DNA of 64,000 nucleotides from Hyphomicrobiales bacterium (GTDB taxonomy: Bacteria; Pseudomonadota; Alphaproteobacteria; Rhizobiales; Rhizobiaceae). Below the pieces are notes generated by a model, which worked only from the letters and a program-made list of their open reading frames with translations, did no database searches and was not told where the DNA came from. This document shows, piece by piece, positions 34,387-42,683 of the stretch. Made by a program: the position numbers and the translations under genes. The stretch spans positions 95,717 through 159,716 of the forward strand of contig UCKU01000020.1 in the NCBI GenBank assembly GCA_900473185.1. Direction: 5' to 3'. Numbering within the stretch: position 1 is the stretch's first letter; each line of letters opens with the position of its first letter.

Positions 34387-36306
34387 TTGGAAATCTCCAT
34401 CGCGCTCATTACACTTGAAGCCGTCGGGTTATGCCTCCACGGGGAGCGGAGGCGGAAAGGGAGGAGCGAGACTCTGTCTTCGCGCTATCGTGTCATTGCG
34501 GCGCTCTGCGCCGCACCCTTGCTTATTTTCGCTTTCTTCTATTACGGGAGTGCGGTCGCCACGCGCGCCTATATGGGCGAGGCCTCGGCTCAGGCCGGCA
34601 CGGCGCTGAGACTCGCCGTCTCGGCGCTCAGCGGCCATCTCAGCCGCTATGAGGCGCTGCCGGCGCTGATTGCCGATCATGACGATATCAAGGAACTGGT
34701 GAGCCGGCCGGATGATCGCTCGCTTCGGGATGGCGCCAATCTCTACCTTAAGGAAATCAACGGGCTGCTGAAATCGTCCGACATCTACGTCGTGCAGCCC
34801 GATGGTGAGACGATCGCCGCCAGCAATTTTGACGGTCCCGGCAGTTTCGTCGGCGAGAACTTCAGCTACCGCCCCTATTTCCAGGAGGCCATTGCCGGGC
34901 ATCATGCCCGCTTCTATGCGCTCGGCACGACTTCGCTGAAGCGCGGTTATTATTTCTCCTCGCCAATCTGGGTGGATGGAGAGATCCGCGGTGTCATCGT
35001 CTTTAAGGTCGATATCGATGTAATCGAATCCTCGTGGAGCGGCGGCGAATACCGCATCTTCGTCTCCGATCCCGAAGGCATCATCTTCATGTCCGACAGT
35101 CCCGACTGGCTCTACGGGGCTGTTCTGCCGCTGAGTTCGGATCGGATGGCGCGCACCGAGGCATCGCGACGTTATGCCAATGCGAAGCTCGTCGAACTGC
35201 CGGTCATCCGCCATCGCTTCGAAGATCATGACCTGATGACGCTCGCCGGCGATCGCGGGCAAAGCGAGTATCTCGTGCTCTCGCACTACATGCCGGCCGA
35301 GGACTGGACGGTAAACGTGCTGATGGACACGAGCTCCATCCGGGCACAGGCCCGTACCGCGCTGGTCGTCGTCTTCCTCATTCTCTGCATTGCCGCTCTG
35401 ACATTTGCCATTCTTCGGCAACGACGCATGCGGCTTGCCGAGCGTCTGCAGCTGCAGGCCGAAGCACAAAACGAGCTGGAGCGGCGGGTTGATGAGCGTA
35501 CGGCCGATCTTGCCCGCGTCAACAGCCGCATCGAGGAGGAGATTGCCGAGCGGCGCCTCACCGAGCAGCAGCTGCGCCAGACACAGGCCGATCTCATCCA
35601 GGCGGGCAAGCTTGCCGGTCTCGGTCAGATGTCGGCAGCACTTTCGCATGAGTTCAACCAGCCGCTTGCCGCCGCCAAGACCTATACGGACAGCGCCTCT
35701 GTCCTGCTGGAGCGCGGCCGTACGGCCGATGCGCAGGACAACATCCAGCGCATCGGCGGACTGATCGATCGCATGGCTTCCATCAGTCGGCACCTGCGCA
35801 ATTTCGCGCGCAAGCCCAATGAGAAGCTCGGTCCTGTGCCGCTCGACGAGGCGATCCGCGATACGCTGGAGATTATCGCCTGGCGGCTCAAGGCTGCGGA
35901 TGCTGATCTCCGGCTGCATCTTGGGGTGCGGCCACCGGTGGTCAAGGCGGGCTCGGTGCGACTGCAGCAAGTGCTGGTCAATGTGATCTCGAATGCGGCT
36001 GATGCCGTCGAGGGGCTGGAGGACCGGTGCATCGAGGTTTCGGCGTCGCAAGAGGCCGGCAGGGTAATCCTGACCGTGCGTGATCATGGGCCTGGTGTGC
36101 CGGCGGCGATTGCCGAGCGCATCTTCGATCCTTTCTTCACCACCAAAGGGGTGGGCAAGGGGCTCGGCCTTGGGCTCTCCATCTCCTATAACATCATCAA
36201 GGATTTCGGCGGCAGCCTGACCGTTTCCAACCATCCGGAGGGTGGAGCTGTGTTCCGTATCGAGCTTTCCGCGGCGGCTGGCATGATGCCGGAGGCGGCG
36301 GAATGA
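34387..36306 (+). CDS. dctB: C4-dicarboxylate-type sensor histidine kinase DctB
   Basis: 639 residues from ATG 34387, though a better Shine-Dalgarno (GGAGGAG) points to a CTG at 34474, which would remove 29 residues. Transmembrane helix 1 (about residues 33-55) and helix 2 (about 320-345) bracket a periplasmic double-PAS (dCACHE) sensor with FSYRPYFQEAIAG and TTSLKRGYYFSSPIW. Then a coiled coil, HisKA with ALSHEFNQPLAAAK (His421), and an HATPase domain with DHGPGVP, FFTTKGVGKGLGLGLS. Overlaps dctD by four bases (ATGA), so the two form one operon. The usual partner dctA is not nearby. Confidence 0.87.
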   Translation: MEISIALITLEAVGLCLHGERRRKGRSETLSSRYRVIAALCAAPLLIFAFFYYGSAVATRAYMGEASAQAGTALRLAVSALSGHLSRYEALPALIADHDDIKELVSRPDDRSLRDGANLYLKEINGLLKSSDIYVVQPDGETIAASNFDGPGSFVGENFSYRPYFQEAIAGHHARFYALGTTSLKRGYYFSSPIWVDGEIRGVIVFKVDIDVIESSWSGGEYRIFVSDPEGIIFMSDSPDWLYGAVLPLSSDRMARTEASRRYANAKLVELPVIRHRFEDHDLMTLAGDRGQSEYLVLSHYMPAEDWTVNVLMDTSSIRAQARTALVVVFLILCIAALTFAILRQRRMRLAERLQLQAEAQNELERRVDERTADLARVNSRIEEEIAERRLTEQQLRQTQADLIQAGKLAGLGQMSAALSHEFNQPLAAAKTYTDSASVLLERGRTADAQDNIQRIGGLIDRMASISRHLRNFARKPNEKLGPVPLDEAIRDTLEIIAWRLKAADADLRLHLGVRPPVVKAGSVRLQQVLVNVISNAADAVEGLEDRCIEVSASQEAGRVILTVRDHGPGVPAAIAERIFDPFFTTKGVGKGLGLGLSISYNIIKDFGGSLTVSNHPEGGAVFRIELSAAAGMMPEAAE

Positions 36307-37637
36307 ACGAACAAAAGATATTGCTCGTCGATGACGAAGAGGAACTGCGCCGCTCGACGGCGCAGGCGCTGGAACTCGCCGGCTTCAGCGTCGAGACTTT
36401 TTCGAACGCCGATCATGTGCTGGAACTGATCGGCTACAGTTTTCCCGGTGTTGTCGTCACCGATATCCGTATGCCGGGCATGGACGGCATGACGTTGATG
36501 CAGAAGATCCGTGAACTCGATACGGAAGTGCCGGTCATTCTTGTCACCGGCCACGGCGATGTGCAGCTTGCAGTGAAGGCGATGCGCGAGGGCGCCTATG
36601 ACTTCATCGAGAAGCCGTTCACGCCGCAGATGCTTGCCGGCGTCATCCGTCGCGCCATGGAACGGCGTAGCCTCGTTCTGGAGAACCGGCTGCTGAAGGC
36701 GGTAGCCGGCAAGCGCGACGATATCGAGGCGCGCCTGCCGGGACGAACGCAGATCATGGTCGACCTGCGCTATCGCATCCGTGCGATCGGGGCGAGCGAT
36801 GCTGATACGCTTGTGGTCGGTGATACCGGTGCCGGCAAGGAAGTGGTGGCGCGGGCGCTGCACGATATCAGCGCGCGGGCAAGTCGGCCTTTCATCGCCA
36901 TCAATTGCGCAGCACTTCCGGCAAATCTGATCGAGAGCGAGCTTTTCGGGCATGAGGCCGGCGCTTTTCCTGGGGCCGTGCGGCCGCGTTACGGCAAGTT
37001 CGAGCATGGGCGGGGCGGCACCATCCTGCTCGACGAGATCGGCTCCATGCCGTTTGATCTGCAAGCGAAGTTCCTGCGGGTGCTGCAGGAGAGAACGATT
37101 TCTCGCCTCGGATCGAACGAGACCGTGCCGCTCGACGTGCGGTTCATCGCGACGAGCAAGGTCGATCTGGAGGCGGAGATGGCGGCGGGCCGCTTCCGTG
37201 CTGATCTCCTCTATCGGCTGAACGTCGCAACGCTGCACGTGCCGTCGTTGTCGCAGCGGCGGGCAGATATTCCGCTGCTTTTTCTGCAGTTGGTGCGGGA
37301 GGCCGCCGCCCGCTACGGCCGCGACGACATGGCAGTACCGGCGGAGGTGATATCCGACGTCGCCCAGCGCGATTGGCCCGGCAATGTGCGCGAATTGAGG
37401 AACGCGGCCGACCGTCTGGTTCTGGGCCTCGACAATGGCGGGCGACAGGCCGAGGAGGCGACCGGGCTTGCGGAACGCGTCGCCGACTTCGAACGAGGGG
37501 TCATTGCCAGCGCATTGGTGGCGCATGGCGGCAGCCTCAAGCCGGTCTATGAATCGCTCGGCATTTCCCGGAAGACGCTTTATGAGAAGATGCAGAAATA
37601 CGGGCTCGACAAGCGCATGCTGATCACGGAAAACTAG
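36303..37637 (+). CDS. dctD: Sigma-54-dependent response regulator DctD
   Basis: 444 residues. Receiver domain (residues 1-125) with phosphoacceptor Asp54 in VVVTDIRMPGMDG and KPF; AAA+ domain with Walker A VVGDTGAGKE, Walker B ILLDEIG, and C-terminal Fis-type helix-turn-helix (VYESLGISRKTLYEKM). Activates sigma-54 promoters. Odd: the sigma-54-contact loop reads GAFPGA in place of the general GAFTGA, which may be a lineage variant of rhizobial DctD. Likely targets would be a transporter; no dctA is in the window, so its target may lie elsewhere. Confidence 0.88.
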   Translation: MNEQKILLVDDEEELRRSTAQALELAGFSVETFSNADHVLELIGYSFPGVVVTDIRMPGMDGMTLMQKIRELDTEVPVILVTGHGDVQLAVKAMREGAYDFIEKPFTPQMLAGVIRRAMERRSLVLENRLLKAVAGKRDDIEARLPGRTQIMVDLRYRIRAIGASDADTLVVGDTGAGKEVVARALHDISARASRPFIAINCAALPANLIESELFGHEAGAFPGAVRPRYGKFEHGRGGTILLDEIGSMPFDLQAKFLRVLQERTISRLGSNETVPLDVRFIATSKVDLEAEMAAGRFRADLLYRLNVATLHVPSLSQRRADIPLLFLQLVREAAARYGRDDMAVPAEVISDVAQRDWPGNVRELRNAADRLVLGLDNGGRQAEEATGLAERVADFERGVIASALVAHGGSLKPVYESLGISRKTLYEKMQKYGLDKRMLITEN

Positions 37638-37683
37638 CATATCTGCGAAATGCGCATCCAATCCGGCTTCAGGGACAGGCGGA

Positions 37684-38400
37684 ATGACCAAGAAGCGCAT
37701 CATGGCCCTGACACCCGAACTGGTCAGGCTTTGCTATCGGGACGAGCCTAGAGGTGAGCCCGACCCCAGATGGACGCCTCTTGCTGACACGGACTATCAG
37801 CAGATCTCCGAGCAATTGACCGCCAAGGCCGTCGGCGACGATCTGTGGGTTTTTGCCTATGGCTCGCTGATATGGAATCCGGCATTCGAGGCGGAGGAGA
37901 GCAGACGGATGACGGCCTATGGTTGGCATCGCTCCTTCTGCATGGAATTGCTGAACTGGCGGGGAACGCGGTCGCAGCCAGGACTGATGATGGCGCTCGA
38001 ACGTGGCGGTGCATGCCAGGGCATCGCTTATCGCTTGTCGACAGGCGATCGACGAGCACAGATCGAGCGTCTTCTGCGCCGGGAGGTCAGTGACCGCGAA
38101 AGTCTTCCCTTTTTGCAGTGGCTACCCCTCAAAGGGGCTGATGGGTCTATTGAAGCACTGAGCTTCTGGGTTGGACCGATCGGCACGGGGATATTGCTTC
38201 GCCAGCCGCTCGAAGCTGTGGCCGCAATCATTGCCCGTGCCTGTGGCCACGCGGGTTCCTGCGCTGAATATCTCTACAATACGGTGGCCCATCTCGAGCA
38301 GTATGGGATACGCGACCGCAATCTCTGGCGTTTGCAGCAGCTGGTGGCGAACGAGATTCACCGCCTGCATCCGGATAAGACCGTTCCGACACGCTTCTGA
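37684..38400 (+). CDS. Gamma-glutamylcyclotransferase, ChaC family
   Basis: 238 residues. N-terminal segment then DLWVFAYGSLIWNP, the ChaC glutathione-specific signature that binds the substrate carboxyl. Catalytic Glu is expected in the YLxxRE-type stretch; here the region reads LLRREVSDRESL. Enzymes of this type cleave glutathione to 5-oxoproline and Cys-Gly. The gene follows dctD by 46 bases on the same strand but has no functional link to it that I can see. It may be an independent unit. Confidence 0.85.
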   Translation: MTKKRIMALTPELVRLCYRDEPRGEPDPRWTPLADTDYQQISEQLTAKAVGDDLWVFAYGSLIWNPAFEAEESRRMTAYGWHRSFCMELLNWRGTRSQPGLMMALERGGACQGIAYRLSTGDRRAQIERLLRREVSDRESLPFLQWLPLKGADGSIEALSFWVGPIGTGILLRQPLEAVAAIIARACGHAGSCAEYLYNTVAHLEQYGIRDRNLWRLQQLVANEIHRLHPDKTVPTRF

Positions 38401-38431
38401 TCGCGCGTTTTTACGCAGGATGTTTTATATC

Positions 38432-38490
38432 TTGACAGGCAACCAAATGGTTGCCTATAAAAATTACAATAGGCAACCAAATGGTTCCGT
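38432..38490. promoter_or_regulatory. Promoter with two palindromic operators ahead of arsR
   Basis: TTGACA (38432-38437), 17 bases, CTATAA (38455-38460). A perfect palindrome, AGGCAACCAAATGGTTGCCT (38437-38456), fills the spacer. A second, imperfect copy lies at 38471-38490, eight bases before the arsR start. One repressor dimer on the first site would block RNA polymerase. The second half differs at the last bases. Confidence 0.82.
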
Positions 38491-38497
38491 ATTTAAT

Positions 38498-38821
38498 ATG
38501 AATGAAGATGTGGTTTTTCGAGCTCTGTCGGATGGCAGCCGGCGACGCCTGCTGGATCGCCTGCATGCGCGCAACGGCCAGACGCTCGGCGAATTGTGTG
38601 AAGGACTGGAGATGACGCGTCAGGCGGTGACGAAGCATCTCGGCATTCTCGAAGAAGCGAACCTCGTTTCCACGCGCCGGCAGGGGCGCGAAAAGCTGCA
38701 TTACATCAATCCGGTTCCGATCAACGAGATCGCGGACCGGTGGATCAGCAAATTCGAGCGCCGTGCATTAGAGGCGCTCTCCGATCTCAAGAAGAGCCTC
38801 GAAGGCAGCAAAGACGAATGA
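38498..38821 (+). CDS. ArsR-family winged-helix regulator
   Basis: 107 residues. Starts MNEDVVFRALSDGSRRRLLD; DNA-binding helices TLGELCEGLEMTRQAVTKHL and the wing. No obvious metal-binding Cys motif of the classical ArsR/SmtB type, so it probably senses a non-metal signal or partner. Start chosen because the operator palindromes end just upstream and no Shine-Dalgarno is near longer starts. The next gene encodes an SRPBCC/AHSA1 protein, a common neighbour of this ArsR branch. Confidence 0.9.
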   Translation: MNEDVVFRALSDGSRRRLLDRLHARNGQTLGELCEGLEMTRQAVTKHLGILEEANLVSTRRQGREKLHYINPVPINEIADRWISKFERRALEALSDLKKSLEGSKDE

Positions 38822-38878
38822 ATCGTTCCACCTGCCGGCGAGGGTGTGACCAAGTCTTGGCCAAAAGGGAGTATCATC

Positions 38879-39325
38879 ATGGCTGGCAGCGCATTCAACT
38901 ACGTCACCTATATCCGCACCACGCCGGAACAGCTCTGGTCGGCGCTTACGACGACGGAATTCATGAAGAAATTCTGGCTCGGGGTGCAGTTCGAAACCGA
39001 TTGGAAAGTCGGCTCTGCCTGGCAGATGCGCTATTCCGACGGAACCGTTACCGATACAGGCGAAATCCTCGAATTCGATCCGCCCAGGCGGCTTGTCCTG
39101 AAGTGGCATAATGAGTTCAGGCCGGAGCTCAAGGCCGAAGGGTTTTCCCAGTGTGTGATAGAGCTTGAGCCGGTCGGCGAGGCCGTCAAGCTGACGCTGG
39201 CGCATTCAATGCCGATAGAAGGTTCCAAGTTCATTGGCGCTGTCTCCGGCGGGTGGCCGCAAATTCTCTCCAACCTCAAATCGCTGCTGGAAACGGGTGA
39301 GGTTGTTCTGCCGCCCAACCGGTGA
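38879..39325 (+). CDS. SRPBCC/AHSA1-domain protein
   Basis: 148 residues. Helix-grip fold of the Bet v1/AHSA1 type with FNYVTYIRTTPEQLWSALTTTEFMKKFWL and the C-terminal helix ILSNLKSLLETGEV. Likely binds a hydrophobic ligand or partner protein. The ATG at 38879 has GGGAG upstream, 57 bases after arsR, so arsR and this gene form a two-gene unit and may be repressed together by the palindromic operators. Function in the cell unknown; ArsR/SRPBCC pairs are widespread. Confidence 0.85.
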   Translation: MAGSAFNYVTYIRTTPEQLWSALTTTEFMKKFWLGVQFETDWKVGSAWQMRYSDGTVTDTGEILEFDPPRRLVLKWHNEFRPELKAEGFSQCVIELEPVGEAVKLTLAHSMPIEGSKFIGAVSGGWPQILSNLKSLLETGEVVLPPNR

Positions 39326-39330
39326 AGGAC

Positions 39331-39362
39331 AAGCGATGGGTGGATTTCCACCCATCGCTTTA
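39331..39362 (+). terminator. Hairpin terminator after the SRPBCC gene
   Basis: AAGCGATGGGTGG and CCACCCATCGCTT, perfect 13-bp arms, then TTAA. It starts five bases after the stop. The 3' T run is short. Confidence 0.7.
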
Positions 39363-39530
39363 ACCATTTGTTTCCAAATCGACCCATGCTGCGGCGCACT
39401 CTCGCAAAATCGTCATTCCTCTCCTCGCGTCGCGATTGCGGCTGTCAGTCCCTGGCCTGCAAATGGGCCATCCAAGCCGGTGCGGAGGATGCGCCGGCGG
39501 GACGACCCATTTTCATCAGGGAGGAAAACG

Positions 39531-40514
39531 ATGAAAATCCTGAAGGCCATGCTCGGCGTGACCGCCGCCGCTGCCGTTTCGCTGCTCGCCCATGCCGCTT
39601 CGGCTCAGACCTATCCCGAACGCACCATCACCATGGTCGTGCCTTTCGCCGCCGGCGGCCCGACTGATACCGTCGCGCGCCTCGTCGCGGAATCCATGTC
39701 GAAGGATCTCGGCCAGCAGATCGTCGTCGAAAATGTTGGCGGTGCCGGCGGCACGCTCGGCGCCGGCCGTGTTGCTGATGCCGATCCGGATGGCTACACC
39801 ATTCTGCTGCACCATATCGGCATGGCGACCAGCGCTACGCTTTACCGAAAGCTCGCTTATGACACGCTGAACGCCTTCGACTATGTCGGTCTCGTCACCG
39901 ATGTTCCGATGACGATCGTTGCCCGCAAGGATTTTGAGCCGACCGATCTCAACGGCCTGGTCGAATATGTGAAGGCTAACAAGGACAAGGTCACCGTTGC
40001 CAATGCCGGTATCGGCGCCGCATCCCACCTTTGCGGCATGATGTTCATGAGCGCTATCCAGACGCCGCTGACGACCGTTCCCTACAAGGGAACCGGCCCG
40101 GCTATGACCGACCTTCTCGGCGGCCAGGTCGATATCATGTGCGACCAGACGACCAATACGACAAAGCAGATCAAGGGCGGTACGATCAAGGCCTATGCCG
40201 TGACATCGTCGGCCCGCCTCGATGTGCTCAAGGACATTCCGACGGCGGTCGAAGCCGGCCTGCCGGGCTTCGAAGTCGGTATCTGGCACGGCATTTATAC
40301 ACCTAAGGGCACGCCGGCCGAAATCAATGAGCGCTTGTCGAAGTCGCTGCAGGTCGCACTAAAGGACCCGAATGTCGGCGCCCGCTTTGCCGAACTCGGC
40401 ACCGCTCCTTCGTCAGACGCTGATGCGACGCCGGCGGCGCTGAAGGCGAAGCTCGCGAGCGAAATCACCCGCTGGAAGTCCGTCATCGAAGCAGCCGGCG
40501 AATACGCGGACTGA
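39531..40514 (+). CDS. tctC: TctC-type substrate-binding protein (Bug family)
   Basis: 327 residues. Signal peptide about residues 1-25 (MKILKAMLGVTAAAAVSLLA), then TYPERTITMVVPFAAGGPTD, the Bug-family opening with the carboxylate-binding loop, and a mid-region GGQVDIMCDQ. Periplasmic receptor of the tripartite tricarboxylate transporter; the ligand is a carboxylate that cannot be named. GGGAGG precedes the ATG. A perfect hairpin follows, ahead of tctB, which fits high expression of the binding protein. Confidence 0.93.
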   Translation: MKILKAMLGVTAAAAVSLLAHAASAQTYPERTITMVVPFAAGGPTDTVARLVAESMSKDLGQQIVVENVGGAGGTLGAGRVADADPDGYTILLHHIGMATSATLYRKLAYDTLNAFDYVGLVTDVPMTIVARKDFEPTDLNGLVEYVKANKDKVTVANAGIGAASHLCGMMFMSAIQTPLTTVPYKGTGPAMTDLLGGQVDIMCDQTTNTTKQIKGGTIKAYAVTSSARLDVLKDIPTAVEAGLPGFEVGIWHGIYTPKGTPAEINERLSKSLQVALKDPNVGARFAELGTAPSSDADATPAALKAKLASEITRWKSVIEAAGEYAD

Positions 40515-40532
40515 GCCTGACTGCCGCATGTG

Positions 40533-40560
40533 CACCCTCCTCCCGGCCGGGAGGAGGGTG
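40533..40560. other. Perfect 28-base palindrome between tctC and tctB
   Basis: CACCCTCCTCCCGG then its exact reverse complement, forming a long GC-rich hairpin. No T run follows, so it probably acts as an mRNA 3' end stabiliser or partial block that favours tctC over tctB and tctA. Confidence 0.65.
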
Positions 40561-40614
40561 TTTGCGCAGCCTCGTATCCGTCGCGACGCTTCATCTCCAA
40601 CCCCAGGAGACATC

Positions 40615-41076
40615 ATGAAATCCCTCAGTTTCGATACCACCAATGTCATCTGCGGCGCCTTGCTTGCCGCGACCGGCGCCTTCTTTGGCTATCAGTCGCT
40701 CAACCTCGACCTCGGTACGGCCTTTCGCATGGGGCCTGGTTATTTTCCGCTTGTCCTGTCGGGCATCCTCGTGCTGCTCGGCATCATCATTCTCGTGCAG
40801 GCGGTGCGGGTTCAGGGTGAGCCGATCGAACCGTTCGCCTGGCGCGGCATGCTCTTCATCCTGCCGGCGCCGGTCTTCTTCGGGCTGACGGTCCGCGGGC
40901 TCGGTTTTGCTCCGGCAATCTTCCTGACGGCCTTCATCGCTTGTTTTGCATCCAGTCGCATGAATGTGCTGTTCGCGCTGGTTCTCTCGCTGCTGCTGAC
41001 GGTCTTTTCGGTTGGGGTCTTCAGCTACGCACTTGGGCTGCCGTTCGAACGTTTTGGCCCCTGGGTCCGGTTCTAG
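40615..41076 (+). CDS. tctB: TctB-type small membrane subunit
   Basis: 153 residues with four transmembrane helices. Starts MKSLSFDTTNVICGALLAAT; GPGYFPLVLSGILVLLGIIIL in helix 2 is the family signature. Small partner of TctA. CAGGAGAC precedes the ATG at 40615, ending ten bases before tctA; translation may be coupled. Confidence 0.9.
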   Translation: MKSLSFDTTNVICGALLAATGAFFGYQSLNLDLGTAFRMGPGYFPLVLSGILVLLGIIILVQAVRVQGEPIEPFAWRGMLFILPAPVFFGLTVRGLGFAPAIFLTAFIACFASSRMNVLFALVLSLLLTVFSVGVFSYALGLPFERFGPWVRF

Positions 41077-41085
41077 GAGGCGGGT

Positions 41086-42591
41086 ATGGAACTCTTCAGC
41101 AATCTCGCACTCGGTTTCTATACGGCGGCAAGCCCGGAAAACCTGTTCTTCTGCCTTATCGGCGTGCTGCTCGGCACGCTGATCGGCGTGCTGCCCGGTA
41201 TTGGTGCCACGGCAACGATCGCCATGCTGCTGCCGATCACCTTCCAGCTCGAGCCTGTTTCCTCGCTCATCATGCTCGCCGGCATCTATTACGGCGCGCA
41301 GTATGGCGGCTCGACGACGGCAATCCTCATCAACATGCCGGGTGAATCTTCCTCGGCCGTGACAGCCATCGACGGCTATCAGATGGCGCGCAAGGGCAGG
41401 GCGGGTGCTGCGCTCGCGATTGCCGCGCTTGGCTCTTTCTTCGCTGGCACGGTCTCGACCTTCCTCGTGGCTGTCTTCGCGCCGCCACTGACGGCGATTG
41501 CACTGCAATTCGGTTCGGCCGAATATTTCTCGCTGATGATCGTCGGCCTCGTATCCTCGATCGCGCTGGCACATGGCTCGGTCGTCAAGGCGCTGGCGAT
41601 GGTGGCGCTTGGACTGCTGCTCGGCCTTGTGGGCACGGATATCTATACCGGCACGCCGCGCTTCACGCTCGGCATCCGCGAATATGCCGACGGATTGAAT
41701 TTCGTGGCGCTTGCTGTCGGCGTCTTCGGCATCGCGGAAATCCTGCGCAATCTGGAAGGCGAGAAGACGCGCACAGTGTTGATGGCAAAAGTCTCGGGGC
41801 TGTTGCCGTCGAAGGAGGAATTCAGGCAGATGATCGCGCCAATCATTCGCGGCACTGTCATCGGCTCGGCGCTCGGCATCCTGCCGGGCGGCGGCGCGAT
41901 CCTCGCCTCCTTCGCTTCCTATACGGTGGAAAAACGCGTCTCCAAGAAGCCGGAGGAATTCGGTCATGGTGCAGTTGCCGGCGTTGCAGGGCCGGAATCG
42001 GCCAACAATGCCGGTGCGCAGACCTCGTTCATTCCGCTGCTAACGCTCGGCATTCCTGCAAACCCGGTTATGGCGCTGATGGTCGGCGCGATGATCATCC
42101 AGGGCATCGTACCGGGTCCGAACGTGGCGACGGAACAGCCGGCGCTCTTCTGGGGCATCATCGCCTCCATGTGGATAGGCAATCTGATGCTCGTCATCCT
42201 CAACCTGCCGCTGATCGGCCTGTGGGTGAAGCTGCTGACAGTGCCATACTACGTGCTCTTCCCCGTCATCATGGCCTTCTGCTCGATCGGGGTCTACAGC
42301 GTCAATTCCAACGTCTATGACCTCTATGCCGTCGCCTTCTTCGGCCTCATCGGCTACGTGTTGGCGAAACTGCGCTGCGAGCCGGCACCGCTGCTGCTCG
42401 GCTTCGTGCTCGGGCCGTTGCTGGAGGAGAACCTGCGGCGGGCCATGATCCTGTCGCGCGGCGATGCGACGACTTTCGTCACGCGGCCGATCAGCGCCAT
42501 CCTGCTGACGATCGCCGTGGCGGTGCTGATCATCGTCTTCCTGCCGAGCGTCAAGCGCAAGCGCGAGGAGGTCTTCGTCGAAGAGGCGTAA
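41086..42591 (+). CDS. tctA: TctA-type large membrane subunit
   Basis: 501 residues with about twelve helices. The conserved GTLIGVLPGIGATATIAMLLP near the N-terminus and the second LPGGGAILASFASY motif identify the TctA channel. Works with TctC and TctB to import a carboxylate using the proton or sodium gradient. A GGAGGCGG sequence lies before the ATG. The M20 amidohydrolase gene that follows may process the substrate. Confidence 0.94.
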   Translation: MELFSNLALGFYTAASPENLFFCLIGVLLGTLIGVLPGIGATATIAMLLPITFQLEPVSSLIMLAGIYYGAQYGGSTTAILINMPGESSSAVTAIDGYQMARKGRAGAALAIAALGSFFAGTVSTFLVAVFAPPLTAIALQFGSAEYFSLMIVGLVSSIALAHGSVVKALAMVALGLLLGLVGTDIYTGTPRFTLGIREYADGLNFVALAVGVFGIAEILRNLEGEKTRTVLMAKVSGLLPSKEEFRQMIAPIIRGTVIGSALGILPGGGAILASFASYTVEKRVSKKPEEFGHGAVAGVAGPESANNAGAQTSFIPLLTLGIPANPVMALMVGAMIIQGIVPGPNVATEQPALFWGIIASMWIGNLMLVILNLPLIGLWVKLLTVPYYVLFPVIMAFCSIGVYSVNSNVYDLYAVAFFGLIGYVLAKLRCEPAPLLLGFVLGPLLEENLRRAMILSRGDATTFVTRPISAILLTIAVAVLIIVFLPSVKRKREEVFVEEA

Positions 42592-42637
42592 GGGCTTGCG
42601 CTTGCGGCCTGTTTGTTGAAAAAAGAACGATCTGATG

Positions 42638-42660
42638 CGGGCGCCGTCGGGCGCCCGTTT
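42638..42660 (+). terminator. Hairpin candidate between tctA and the amidohydrolase gene
   Basis: CGGGCGCC and GGCGCCCG around a four-base loop, then TTT. Weak T run, so it may only reduce read-through. Confidence 0.5.
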
Positions 42661-42683
42661 CGCTTTACAGGATATCCAGGCTC

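Noticed and set aside
34429..36234. 601-residue open frame antisense to dctB
   Set aside because: Overlaps a full-length kinase gene with clear domains; no ribosome-binding site or recognisable motif.
39326..39530. Sigma-54 promoter ahead of tctC as a possible DctD target
   Set aside because: The nearest GG...GC pattern does not have the required spacing, so no -24/-12 site is supported.
40591..41967. 458-residue open frame antisense to tctB and tctA
   Set aside because: Rich in Arg, Glu, His and Gln, as expected for the complement of membrane-protein codons; no signature.
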